A DNA stretch of 64,000 nucleotides, from NCBI RefSeq assembly GCF_003326015.1, contig NZ_CP023860.1, positions 992,001 through 1,056,000 on the forward strand. Direction: 5' to 3'. Below are positions 26,140 through 34,673 of the stretch, piece after piece (the first letter of the stretch is position 1; each line of letters starts with the position of its first letter). A program made the position numbers and the translations under genes. Below the pieces are notes generated by a model that made no database searches, was not told where the DNA came from, and worked only from the letters and a program-made list of their open reading frames with translations. The stretch comes from Candidatus Thioglobus sp. NP1 (GTDB lineage Bacteria; Pseudomonadota; Gammaproteobacteria; PS1; Pseudothioglobaceae).

Positions 26140-27417
26140 ATGAATAAGTTCTTTGGAAAACTTTCGTATAGCCTATCTGTTGCTCTTGGTATTTCTATGA
26201 TATCCAGTGCAGCAATAGCTAAAACGGAATTGACAATGTACTATCCAGTTGCTGTGGGTGGTGCTCTAACACAAACGGTTGATGCAATTGTTGCAGACTT
26301 TATGTCAGAAAATCCTGACATTGAAGTAAATGCAATTTATTCAGGCAACTATGATGATACGAGAATCAAAGCACTCGCTGCTCTAGAGAGTGGAAAGCCA
26401 GCTCAGCTGTCAGTTATGTTCTCAATTGATGTTCATGAGTTACGTGAGCTTGATGCAATTATACCTTTTGACGATGTTGTTTCAACGAGTGAAGATAAGG
26501 CTTGGTTAAACTCATTCTATCCGTCACTAATGGAAAATGGAATTACAGCAGGTAAGACTTGGGGTATTCCTTTCCAACGTTCAACTATTGTAATGTACTA
26601 CAACAAAGATGCTTTCCGTGAAGCTGGTTTAGATCCAGAAACACCTCCAGCAACTTGGGGTGGTCTTGTTGCAGCTGCAAAAGCATTAACTAAAGATGAT
26701 GGCTCTCAATGGGGTCTTATGATTCCATCTACAGGTTATCCTTATTGGATGTTTGGTGCGCTTGCTATGCAAAATGGTCAAACATTAATGACAGGTGGTG
26801 ATAAAACTAACTTTGATCATCCAGATGTCGTTGCTGCTCTTGAGCTTTGGAAGGCCTTTGGAAGTGAGCATAAAATCATGCCTGAAGGAACAATTGAATG
26901 GGGCACGCTTCGTCAAAACTTCTTAGAAGGTAAGACAGCTATGATGTGGCATTCAACTGGTAACTTAACTACAGTTAAAAAGAATGCTAAATTTGATTTT
27001 GGTGTAGCAATGCTTCCAGCAGGAAAGCGTCGTGGAACTCCAACAGGTGGCGGAAACTTCTATATGTTTAAGGACACTACTGCTGCAGAACGTGAAGCAT
27101 CAATGAAGCTAATTAAGTTTATGACTGCTCCTGAAAATTCTGCTAAATGGTCTGTAGCTACTGGATATATGGGTGTTAGTGCTGATGCATATGAGACAAA
27201 TACTTTAAAGTCATATGTTGCAGATTTTCCACCAGCAGCAGTTGCAAGAGATCAACTTAAATATGCAACAGCTGAATTTTCAACTTACCAAACGAGTCGT
27301 GTGAAAAAAGGATTGAATGATGCAATCCAAGCAGCACTTGTAGGTAGTAAAACTCCTAAAGAAGCTCTTGCAGAGGCACAAGCCGCTGCTGAGCGTATTT
27401 TAAAACCTTACCGTTAA
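26140..27417 (+). CDS. ugpB: Glycerol-3-phosphate-type ABC transporter binding protein
   Basis: This is a 425-residue extracellular solute-binding protein (family 1) with a signal peptide (cleavage after AAIA, near residue 28). The mature part resembles UgpB: TELTMYYPVAVGGALTQTVD, then GIPFQRSTIVMYYNKDAF and MMWHSTGNLTTVKKN. UgpB proteins bind sn-glycerol-3-phosphate or its diesters. A strong GAGGAG precedes the ATG, and a stable terminator follows, consistent with high expression relative to the permeases. Confidence 0.9.
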   Translation: MNKFFGKLSYSLSVALGISMISSAAIAKTELTMYYPVAVGGALTQTVDAIVADFMSENPDIEVNAIYSGNYDDTRIKALAALESGKPAQLSVMFSIDVHELRELDAIIPFDDVVSTSEDKAWLNSFYPSLMENGITAGKTWGIPFQRSTIVMYYNKDAFREAGLDPETPPATWGGLVAAAKALTKDDGSQWGLMIPSTGYPYWMFGALAMQNGQTLMTGGDKTNFDHPDVVAALELWKAFGSEHKIMPEGTIEWGTLRQNFLEGKTAMMWHSTGNLTTVKKNAKFDFGVAMLPAGKRRGTPTGGGNFYMFKDTTAAEREASMKLIKFMTAPENSAKWSVATGYMGVSADAYETNTLKSYVADFPPAAVARDQLKYATAEFSTYQTSRVKKGLNDAIQAALVGSKTPKEALAEAQAAAERILKPYR

Positions 27418-27426
27418 ATTGGTAAT

Positions 27427-27465
27427 TTGGCGGACGTTTTAATGGCGTCCGCCAATTAATTTTTT
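27427..27465 (+). terminator. Terminator between ugpB and ugpA
   Basis: TTGGCGGACG (27427-27436) pairs perfectly with CGTCCGCCAA (27446-27455), ten pairs with a nine-base loop, followed by TTAATTTTTT. It sits between the binding protein and first permease, an attenuating terminator that favours binding protein mRNA. Confidence 0.88.
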
Positions 27466-27485
27466 AAAATAATAAAGTAATAGAT

Positions 27486-28361
27486 ATGAAAGATAGCGTT
27501 CGTAATTTTCAAGGTTGGCTTTTATTTGCTCCTGCAGCAATATTACTTTTAGCGTTCACTCACTATCCGACTGTAACAACATTCATTCACAGTCTTTATA
27601 CAAATAAGTCATTTATACGACCAAAAAGATTCTCTGGAATTGAGAGTTATGAGAGTATGTTAAGTGATCCAATTTTTTTCAAAGTTTTTGTAAATAATAT
27701 GTGGCTAGCTCTTGGCACTATTCCTACATCAATTGCTCTAGCAATTATCATGGCTTTGATTGTTAATAAGGCTATCCCAGGAAGAGGATTGCTTCGTATG
27801 GCCTATTTTACTCCAACTATGCTTCCGATGATTGCTGTGGCAAATATATGGTTGTTTTTTTATGCACCAGAAATTGGATTAATTGATAAGACTATGGCTA
27901 TTTTTGGCTTTGAAAGTACAAACTGGCTAGGAAGTCCAACAACGGTTCTTCCATCTATTATGGTAATGACTATTTGGAAAGAGGCTGGTTTTTTTATGGT
28001 TTTTTATCTTGCAGGTTTACAAACTATTTCACCAGAGCTCGAAGAGGCTTCAAAACTTGAAGGCTCAAGTCGTTGGAATTACTTTTGGCGTATTCAATTC
28101 CCATTACTTCTTCCTACTACCTTATTTGTTCTTATTAATGCTTTTTTAAATTCTTTTAAACTTGTAGATCATTTATTTGTCTTAACTAAGGGTGGGCCAG
28201 ATAATGCGAGCAATTTAATCTTATATTATATTTATGAAACTGCTTTTGCATTCTTAGATATATCTTATGCATCTGCATTAACTATATTTTTATTATTATT
28301 ACTTGCGCTCACAGCTTTAGCACAATTTTTGTTTATTGAAAAACGAGTCCACTACAGATGA
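27486..28361 (+). CDS. ugpA: Ugp-type ABC importer permease UgpA
   Basis: This 291-residue MalF-like permease has six membrane segments and the cytoplasmic EAA loop LEEASKLEGSSRWNYFWRIQ (about 187-206), plus KLVDHLFVLTKGGPDNASN, which is typical of UgpA. It overlaps ugpE by four bases. It forms half the membrane channel of the G3P-type importer. Confidence 0.92.
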   Translation: MKDSVRNFQGWLLFAPAAILLLAFTHYPTVTTFIHSLYTNKSFIRPKRFSGIESYESMLSDPIFFKVFVNNMWLALGTIPTSIALAIIMALIVNKAIPGRGLLRMAYFTPTMLPMIAVANIWLFFYAPEIGLIDKTMAIFGFESTNWLGSPTTVLPSIMVMTIWKEAGFFMVFYLAGLQTISPELEEASKLEGSSRWNYFWRIQFPLLLPTTLFVLINAFLNSFKLVDHLFVLTKGGPDNASNLILYYIYETAFAFLDISYASALTIFLLLLLALTALAQFLFIEKRVHYR

Positions 28362-29176
28362 CATATAAAAAAAGAATATCTACAAGCATAGAGTTGATGG
28401 GCGCCTATATTCTTGCAGCTTTTTGGGTGCTTCCCCTCCTTTATGCTTTTTGGGCGGCGTTCCATTACAGTGGTGATGCTATTCATTTTGACCTTCTAGC
28501 ACCCCTTACTTTAGATAACTTTCGTGAGGCTTGGAGTCAGGCACCATTTATGAGATATGGTTTGAATACATTCCTACTGGTCTCATTCATACTTCCATTA
28601 CAGCTGTTAATTTCAACTTTGGCAGCATACGCTTTTGTTCGTTTTAAATTTACTGGTGCAAATGTTGCATTTGCATTGGTTCTGGTGCAATTGATGATTA
28701 CGCCAGAAATCTTAATTGTTCAAAACTATGTGACACTTTCTAAGCTTGGGTTGGTTGACACAATAACGGGTATGGGCCTACCTTATGTTGCAAGTGCTTT
28801 TTGTATTTTTTTATTGCGCCAAACATTCAAATCAATTCCAAAGGAGCTAGAAGATGCAGCTCAACTAGAAGGCTGCAGTACAATGGGAATTTTATGGAAG
28901 GTTTATGTGCCACTAGCAACCCCTACATTTATTGCTTTTTCTTTAGTTTCTGTAAGCCACCATTGGAATAATTTCCTATGGCCACTTATTATTTCTAATT
29001 CTGTTGAAACAAGACCTTTGACAGTTGGTTTAGGTATTTTTGCAGCCCCTGAAACTGGAGTAGATTGGTCTGTTATGTCAGCAGCAACTTTAATTTCGGT
29101 AGCACCTCTATTAATTGCTTTCTTAATATTTCAGAAGCAATTCGTTCAATCATTCATGCAGGCTGGGATTAAGTGA
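28358..29176 (+). CDS. ugpE: Ugp-type ABC importer permease UgpE
   Basis: This 272-residue MalG-like permease has six membrane segments and the EAA loop LEDAAQLEGCSTMGILWKVY (about 166-185). HHWNNFLWPLIISNSVETRP follows, a block common to UgpE. It overlaps ugpA and the following phosphodiesterase-like gene by four bases each, making one coupled unit. Confidence 0.92.
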   Translation: MTYKKRISTSIELMGAYILAAFWVLPLLYAFWAAFHYSGDAIHFDLLAPLTLDNFREAWSQAPFMRYGLNTFLLVSFILPLQLLISTLAAYAFVRFKFTGANVAFALVLVQLMITPEILIVQNYVTLSKLGLVDTITGMGLPYVASAFCIFLLRQTFKSIPKELEDAAQLEGCSTMGILWKVYVPLATPTFIAFSLVSVSHHWNNFLWPLIISNSVETRPLTVGLGIFAAPETGVDWSVMSAATLISVAPLLIAFLIFQKQFVQSFMQAGIK

Positions 29177-30021
29177 TAACGATTCTAACTTGGAATATTC
29201 AGAATGGAAAAGGTATTGATGAGAAAATATCATTAAATCGCATTGCAGAGTCTATTCTTAATATTTGTGACCCAGATATTATTTGCCTTCAAGAGGTTTC
29301 AATAAACTGCCAACTCGTCGATGGTTCAAGGCCAGATCAAGTGAAAGAATTATCAAATATTTTTAGTGATTACTTGCCTTCGTATGGTCCAGCATATAAT
29401 ATTAAATGTAAAGATAGCAATGACAGAGAGCAATATGGAAATCTAATACTTTCTCGACTACCAGTTCTATCAAGTTTTAATCATATGTTGCCTCAAACAG
29501 TCGATAGTTCTTTTCGTCAAATGCCAAGACAACTTAGCGAAATAACTGTTCAAACAGCTTTATATCCTCTTCGCGTTATGACGACTCATCTTGAGTTTCA
29601 TTCTGAGTTGCAAAGATGTGAACAAGTTAAGAGAATTAAGTCTATTGATAAAGAAATTAATGATCTTATACTAATGCCTCCTGAGCAAATTATTAATAGT
29701 CCATATAGAGAGTTTGCAAGAGCTAGTAGGGCGCTAATTTGTGGAGACTTTAACTTTGTTCCTAATTCAATCGAATATGATCTAATGATTGGAGAAGAAG
29801 ATAGTGCAGAGTCAATGGTTGATGCTTGGAGTTATTTAAACCCAAATTCAATACATGGACCTACATGTGGTATTTTTGACGCAGATCAATGGCCTCAGGG
29901 ACCCCATTGCAGAGATTATGGTTTTGTAAGTTCTAATATAGCTGAGAATCTTCAAAATATTGTTGTAAACGAAAAAATAGATGCTTCAGATCATCAGCCA
30001 GTTATCTTTACTTTATCTTAG
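29173..30021 (+). CDS. Endonuclease/exonuclease/phosphatase-fold hydrolase in the ugp operon
   Basis: This 282-residue protein shows the EEP superfamily motifs in order: TWNIQNGKG, CLQEVS (metal Glu), YGNLILSRLP, MTTHLEF, ALICGDFNF and SDHQPVIF at the end. It has no signal peptide, so it acts in the cytoplasm. The start is GTG at 29173, overlapping ugpE. Being coupled to a G3P importer, it may hydrolyse imported glycerophosphodiesters to G3P plus alcohol, a job otherwise done by GlpQ/UgpQ, which is absent here. That assignment is inference; the fold also covers nucleases and sphingomyelinases. Confidence 0.82.
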   Translation: MITILTWNIQNGKGIDEKISLNRIAESILNICDPDIICLQEVSINCQLVDGSRPDQVKELSNIFSDYLPSYGPAYNIKCKDSNDREQYGNLILSRLPVLSSFNHMLPQTVDSSFRQMPRQLSEITVQTALYPLRVMTTHLEFHSELQRCEQVKRIKSIDKEINDLILMPPEQIINSPYREFARASRALICGDFNFVPNSIEYDLMIGEEDSAESMVDAWSYLNPNSIHGPTCGIFDADQWPQGPHCRDYGFVSSNIAENLQNIVVNEKIDASDHQPVIFTLS

Positions 30022-30031
30022 ATTTTTAAAA

Positions 30032-30889
30032 TTATAAGTTATTTTCTTTTCCTTTAAGAACAGCATCTTCATACATTTCAGTTTCAATTTCATCCATCAT
30101 TTTGTTATGAGATTTACTATTCCAATCATTTGATTCTTTTATATTAGAAGAGTGTTTATGACGAATTTTAAAAAAGGTTGAAAAAAATAACCCAGCTTCA
30201 AATAATATCCAAATAGGAATTGCAATAAGAAACTGTGAAATAACATCGGGAGGAGTTAACAGCATTCCAAGAACAAATGAGCCAATAATAATATAAGCTC
30301 GATTTTTCTTTAATTTTTCAGTGGTAGTCACTCCAAATATAATTAGGAGGATAGTTGCAATAGGAACCTCAAAGGCGACACCAAATGCAAACGAGACTTT
30401 TATAATGAAGTCAAGATAATATTGAATGTCTGGTGCGAAATCTACAGAAGATGGGCCAACATTTGCAAGGAAATTAAAAATTACAGGAAAAACAACATAA
30501 AAAGAGAATAGGAGGCCACTATAAAAAAGGGTTGTTGAAGACAATACTAGCGGTAAGATTATTATTTTTTCATTACGATATAGTGCCGGTGCAACAAATT
30601 TCCATAGCTGATAGAGAAGGTAAGGCATTGCGATATAGACTGCGAGAATTAAAGACATTTTTAATGGGGTCAGAAATGGTGAAATTACACCGATTGCAAT
30701 TAAATTAGATCCTGGTATTGCTTTAACAATTGGCGCTGCAATAAAGGTATAAATTTGATCAGCAAAAGGAAATAATAAGAGAAAGAGAACTATAATTGCT
30801 AATGCAGATTTAAGAAGGGCTAGTCTAAGTTCAATAAGATAATGAACTAATGACAATTTGTTTACAGATTGAGATTTATTAGTCATCAT
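30032..30889 (-). CDS. tatC: Twin-arginine translocase subunit TatC
   Basis: This is a six-span membrane protein of about 285 residues with the TatC opening LVHYLIELRLALLKSALAI and the block FELPLSLVL-like FGVAFEVPIATILLIIFGV. It ends in a long charged tail rich in Asp, Glu and Lys, longer than usual. The start lies in a run of ATG codons overlapping the tatB stop; I chose 30889. The canonical LxxHLxELRxR motif is changed to VHYLIELR. It forms the receptor complex with TatB. Confidence 0.94.
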   Translation of the reverse strand: MMTNKSQSVNKLSLVHYLIELRLALLKSALAIIVLFLLLFPFADQIYTFIAAPIVKAIPGSNLIAIGVISPFLTPLKMSLILAVYIAMPYLLYQLWKFVAPALYRNEKIIILPLVLSSTTLFYSGLLFSFYVVFPVIFNFLANVGPSSVDFAPDIQYYLDFIIKVSFAFGVAFEVPIATILLIIFGVTTTEKLKKNRAYIIIGSFVLGMLLTPPDVISQFLIAIPIWILFEAGLFFSTFFKIRHKHSSNIKESNDWNSKSHNKMMDEIETEMYEDAVLKGKENNL

Positions 30890-31118
30890 CAAGTATTTTA
30901 GATTTGTCTATTTTTGATTCTTTATGAGTAAAGGTTTCCCTAAGCTCATCAGCCTTAAGCTCATCATTAATATCATTTTTAATTTTATTAATAAAATTAT
31001 TAAATTTACCAAAATAGAGGCCAGCTTTTCTCGCAAGTCCAGGCATTCTTGTTGGCCCTACAACAATCAATGTAATAATGCCAATAATGGCAATCTCCCA
31101 GAAACCAAAATCAAACAT
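30879..31118 (-). CDS. tatB: Sec-independent translocase subunit TatB
   Basis: This 79-residue protein has an N-terminal membrane helix with MFDFGFWEIAIIGIITLIVV and then GPTRMPGLARKAG, the typical TatB hinge and amphipathic helix. The tail is short and charged. TatB is short compared with E. coli (171 residues), as in many reduced marine genomes. It overlaps tatC. Confidence 0.93.
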   Translation of the reverse strand: MFDFGFWEIAIIGIITLIVVGPTRMPGLARKAGLYFGKFNNFINKIKNDINDELKADELRETFTHKESKIDKSKILDDD

Positions 31119-31151
31119 AATTATTTTTTAATATGAAGAAAGAAAGGTTCT

Positions 31152-31361
31152 TTATTTAGAGTCTGAATGATCATCCTTAGCTTCAACTTTAGCTTCAATG
31201 ATGTCATCTTTGTCTTTAGATTCAGTTTCTTTAACTGATGATTTAAAGCCTTTGATTGCTCCACCAAGTTCACTACCAATATTTTTGAGGCGTTTCCCAC
31301 CAAAAATAAGTAGCACAATTACTAAAATAATAATCAGTTCCATAAGGGATGGCATGCCCAT
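31152..31361 (-). CDS. tatA: Sec-independent translocase subunit TatA
   Basis: This 69-residue protein has one N-terminal membrane helix (MELIIILVIVLLIFGGKRLK), followed by NIGSELGGAIKGFKSSV, the conserved amphipathic helix with FGGKRL at the hinge. AAGGAG lies just upstream on the minus strand. It is first in the tatABC order and would form the translocation pore. Confidence 0.94.
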   Translation of the reverse strand: MGMPSLMELIIILVIVLLIFGGKRLKNIGSELGGAIKGFKSSVKETESKDKDDIIEAKVEAKDDHSDSK

Positions 31362-31389
31362 ATATATTCTCCTTAATTAATCTCATTGT

Positions 31390-31417
31390 ATTTTACACTT
31401 TAAAATTTTTAATTCAA
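31390..31417 (-). promoter_or_regulatory. Candidate promoter of tatABC
   Basis: On the minus strand TTGAAT (31417-31412) and TAAAAT (31395-31390) are 16 bases apart, about 29 bases before the tatA ATG at 31361. Five of six bases match at each box. Confidence 0.5.
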
Positions 31418-31470
31418 TAATAAGCTTTTATAACCCTTTAATAATCATTTTTTTGATGGGTCTCACATAG

Positions 31471-31496
31471 TGGAACAAAGTGTTATTATATGGAAA
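31471..31496. promoter_or_regulatory. Candidate IclR operator of the galactoside operon
   Basis: Half-site TGGAAC (31471-31476) is followed by GTGTTATTATATGGAAA (31480-31496). It matches the site at 45525-45549 in 21 of 25 positions and shares the GTTTCA-N5-TGRAAM layout with 52452-52468. A TATACT that could be a -10 box is at 31527-31532, and the binding protein ATG is at 31622. Confidence 0.55.
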
Positions 31497-31621
31497 AAAA
31501 ATTATAATTATGAATTGATATGTATGTATACTAAATGGCGATTCCTCATATTTAATGTCTCAACGGCTAACAAATATGTAATCACGACAGATTTATTTTT
31601 TAATAAAAGGAGATTAATATA

Positions 31622-32854
31622 ATGAAAAAAATCTTTAAAACCCAAATAGCACTTGCTTTAGCCACTATCTTGGCTGGAACTTCTGCTATTGCTGGAACGC
31701 TTGTCATCAATGGTGACACGTCTGATCCAGCGCCAAAGGCGGCATTTCAAGCTGTTATTGATGGCTTTGAAGCTGAGAATCCAGACGTAAACGTTGTTTA
31801 CAATCTTTTTGATCATGAAGGCTATAAGGCAGCTATCCGTAACTTTTTAACTGCTGACGCTCCAGATATAGCTTTCTGGTATGCAGGTAACAGAATGGCT
31901 CCATATGTTGATGCTGGGCTTTTTGCTCCAATTGATGATGTTTGGGCTGAGCAAGGTCTTTATACTCTAATGAAATCATCAGCTGCAGGTATGACTATGG
32001 ATGGTAAGAAATGGGGTATTCCATTTTCATACTACCAGGTAGGAATGTACTATCGTCAAGATATCTTTGAAGATTTAGGTATTGCTGTTCCTAAAACTTG
32101 GGATCAGTTCATGTCAGCTAGTGCCACACTTAAAGCAAATGATATTACTCCAATAACAATTGGTACTAAATATTTATGGACTACTGGTTGTATCTTTGAT
32201 TACTTAAATCTTAGAACAAATGGCTATGATTTCCATATGGATCTTGCAAATGGAAACGTTGCTTGGACCGATGACAGAGTGCGCGCTACTATGGCTAAAT
32301 ATAAAGAGCTTGTAGATAAGGAATACTTTGATGAAAATCATGCTTCATACACTTGGCAAGAAGCCTTAGGTCCTCTTGCTTCTGGTGAGGGTGCAATGGT
32401 TTGTATGGGTAACTTTGCAGTAGCTCCATTACGTGAATTAGGTTTGGATGATTCTCAGTTAGGTTTCTTCCAGTTTCCAGAAATTACTCCAGGAATTCCT
32501 ATGGCAGAAGAAGCTCCAAGTGATACACTTCACTTAACTGCGAATGCTAAAAACCCTACTGATGCTAAGCGTTTTCTAGCTTATGCTGCGCGTGCTGATG
32601 TTCAAACATCATGGAATGCAGCGCTTGGTCAGTTGCCTACTAATTCAGGTGCTGAAGTTGCTGATGATAAGTTTATTAAAGCTGGATTTGAACAGCTAAA
32701 TAATGCGTCAGCTCTTTCTCAGTATTTTGATCGTGATATTCCTGCTGAAATGGCTGCATTAGGTATGGAGTCTTTACAAGAGTTCATGGTTAAACCTGAG
32801 CGTCTAGAGAAGATTCTAGAGCGTTTAGAAAAAGCTCGTCAAAAACTTTATTAA
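31622..32854 (+). CDS. Sugar ABC transporter binding protein, galactoside operon
   Basis: This 410-residue family-1 solute-binding protein has a signal peptide (MKKIFKTQIALALATILAG, cleavage after AIA). The mature part includes APDIAFWYAGNRMAPYVDAG, KKWGIPFSYYQVGMYYRQDI and a late EAPSDTLHLTANAKNPTDA. These are typical of CUT1 sugar receptors. It heads an operon with two permeases, alpha- and beta-galactosidase and galactose-oxidising enzymes, so its ligand is probably a galactoside such as galactosylglycerol or an oligosaccharide. AAAAGGAG precedes the ATG, and a strong terminator follows the gene. Confidence 0.9.
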   Translation: MKKIFKTQIALALATILAGTSAIAGTLVINGDTSDPAPKAAFQAVIDGFEAENPDVNVVYNLFDHEGYKAAIRNFLTADAPDIAFWYAGNRMAPYVDAGLFAPIDDVWAEQGLYTLMKSSAAGMTMDGKKWGIPFSYYQVGMYYRQDIFEDLGIAVPKTWDQFMSASATLKANDITPITIGTKYLWTTGCIFDYLNLRTNGYDFHMDLANGNVAWTDDRVRATMAKYKELVDKEYFDENHASYTWQEALGPLASGEGAMVCMGNFAVAPLRELGLDDSQLGFFQFPEITPGIPMAEEAPSDTLHLTANAKNPTDAKRFLAYAARADVQTSWNAALGQLPTNSGAEVADDKFIKAGFEQLNNASALSQYFDRDIPAEMAALGMESLQEFMVKPERLEKILERLEKARQKLY

Positions 32855-32872
32855 GCAATAAAGTTTTACTAT

Positions 32873-32912
32873 GTCCCGTGTTCAAGTATTCTTGGCACGG
32901 GACTTTTTTTTA
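32873..32912 (+). terminator. Terminator between binding protein and permease genes
   Basis: GTCCCGTG (32873-32880) pairs perfectly with CACGGGAC (32896-32903), with an inner CAAG/CTTG stem, followed by nine T. It is another internal terminator after a binding protein gene. Confidence 0.88.
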
Positions 32913-32934
32913 ATATTTTTAATATTAAATAGTT

Positions 32935-33822
32935 ATGTATTCTTATTGGAAAAATAATCAATTAAAGTTAACACCTTGGATTTTTCTAGCTCCTGGCATT
33001 TTTATGTTTTGCCTGTATGTTATTTTTCCAATTTTTCAATCTATAAGTCTAAGTTTTTATGATTGGGACGGGCTTGGTGAAAAGACTTATATTGGTGTTG
33101 AAAACTATATAGAACTTCTCGATGATGAGGATTTTTATACATCTTTAAAAAATAATTTAATATGGTTGATTCTAACCTTTGTTGCAATCCCAGCAGGCTT
33201 ATTTTCAGCGCTATTTTTAAACCAAACAGTAAGAGGCATAAGATTTTATAAGTCTCTATTTTTCTTTCCATTTGTAATTTCTCAAGTTGTTGTTGGCATG
33301 GTTTTTAGTTGGTTTTATGATCCTACAAATGGACTTTTGAATCAAATGCTTGAAGGAATGGGATTTAATCCAGTGGCGATATTGGCAGACGAGGATTATG
33401 CTACTTATGGAATTATTGCTGCTAGTTTATGGCCCCAAACTGCATATTGTATGATTTTGTTTTTAACAGGACTTAATTCTGTAGATCCAGAACAAATTGA
33501 AGCAGGCCGAATAGATAATGCAAGAGGCTGGAGAATGTTGTGGTACGTAATCTTGCCCCAATTAAAGCCTGCAACTTTTATTGCTGTGGTTGTTACAGTA
33601 ATTGGAGCACTAAGATCATTTGATTTGATTTCAGTTATGACTAGGGGTGGTCCATGGGGATCAACACGTGTTTTAGCTTATTTTATGTACGAAAAAGCTT
33701 TTTCAGAGTATGGATATCGAATGGGCTATGCGGCTGCAATTGCTGTTATTTTGCTTGCTATAATGATGGTTTACATTGCAATAATTCTTTATAGAATGTA
33801 CCGCACTGAGAAAGGAGTTTAG
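32935..33822 (+). CDS. Sugar ABC transporter permease (MalF-type), galactoside operon
   Basis: This 295-residue permease has six membrane helices and begins after a short basic segment (LTPWIFLAPGIFMFCLYVIF). The EAA loop is QIEAGRIDNARGWRMLWYVI (about 186-205), followed by DLISVMTRGGPWGSTR. It pairs with the next gene. No ATPase gene is adjacent; the MalK-class ATPase at 43547-44605 is the likely partner. Confidence 0.92.
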   Translation: MYSYWKNNQLKLTPWIFLAPGIFMFCLYVIFPIFQSISLSFYDWDGLGEKTYIGVENYIELLDDEDFYTSLKNNLIWLILTFVAIPAGLFSALFLNQTVRGIRFYKSLFFFPFVISQVVVGMVFSWFYDPTNGLLNQMLEGMGFNPVAILADEDYATYGIIAASLWPQTAYCMILFLTGLNSVDPEQIEAGRIDNARGWRMLWYVILPQLKPATFIAVVVTVIGALRSFDLISVMTRGGPWGSTRVLAYFMYEKAFSEYGYRMGYAAAIAVILLAIMMVYIAIILYRMYRTEKGV

Positions 33823-33824
33823 CA

Positions 33825-34673
33825 ATGTTTCCAACCCCAATTGAAAGAACAAAACCATTAACACGAAGACTCTATAAAATTGCATTACCTATTTCAATTA
33901 TTATTTGGCTGCTTCCACTTATTGCAGTTGCTTTAACTTCAATTCGATCTGGGGCAGATATTAATTCTGGCAATTATTGGGGAATGCCAACTTCCTTTAA
34001 TTTAATTGAAAACTATACTTTTATATTTACTGACTCCCCAATTGCATACTACATTCTAAATAGTTTTAAAGTTACTATTCCAACTGTTATTGGTGCTTTA
34101 GCTATTTCAAGCCTTACAGGTTTTGCGCTAGGTGTTTATAAATTTAAACTTAATTTATTAGTATTTTTTATGTTTGTAGCAGGAAACTTTATTCCTTTTC
34201 AAATACTGATGGTGCCAGTTAGAGACTTGTCACTCTCCCTCGGGCTTTACAACACAATATCTGGTCTTGTGGCTTTTCATATTGCCTTTCAATCTGGCTT
34301 TTGTACTTTTTTTATGCGTAACTTTATACGTGCACTTCCTTTTGAGTTAATTGAGGCTGCAAGAGTTGAAGGTGTGTCGGAGTTTAAAATTTTCTGGTAC
34401 ATCGTATTGCCATTAATGCGCCCTGCATTAGCTGCTTTATCAGTACTAATTTTTACTTTTGTGTGGAATGATTTTTTCTGGGCATTAGTTTTAACTCAAG
34501 GTGCAGACACTATGCCAGTTACTGCTGGCATAAATTCTCTTAATGGGCAATGGATTACCAATAACCATTATGTTGCAGCTGGTTCAATAATTGCTGCACT
34601 TCCACCAGTTGTGATGTTCTTTTTGATGCAAAAACACTTTATAGCTGGACTAACGCTTGGATCTGTTAAGTGA
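33825..34673 (+). CDS. Sugar ABC transporter permease (MalG-type), galactoside operon
   Basis: This 282-residue MalG-class permease has the EAA loop LIEAARVEGVSEFKIFWYIV (about 175-194) and WNDFFWALVLTQG after it. It starts two bases after the MalF-type partner, and its stop overlaps the GTG start of the alpha-galactosidase gene by four bases. Confidence 0.92.
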   Translation: MFPTPIERTKPLTRRLYKIALPISIIIWLLPLIAVALTSIRSGADINSGNYWGMPTSFNLIENYTFIFTDSPIAYYILNSFKVTIPTVIGALAISSLTGFALGVYKFKLNLLVFFMFVAGNFIPFQILMVPVRDLSLSLGLYNTISGLVAFHIAFQSGFCTFFMRNFIRALPFELIEAARVEGVSEFKIFWYIVLPLMRPALAALSVLIFTFVWNDFFWALVLTQGADTMPVTAGINSLNGQWITNNHYVAAGSIIAALPPVVMFFLMQKHFIAGLTLGSVK

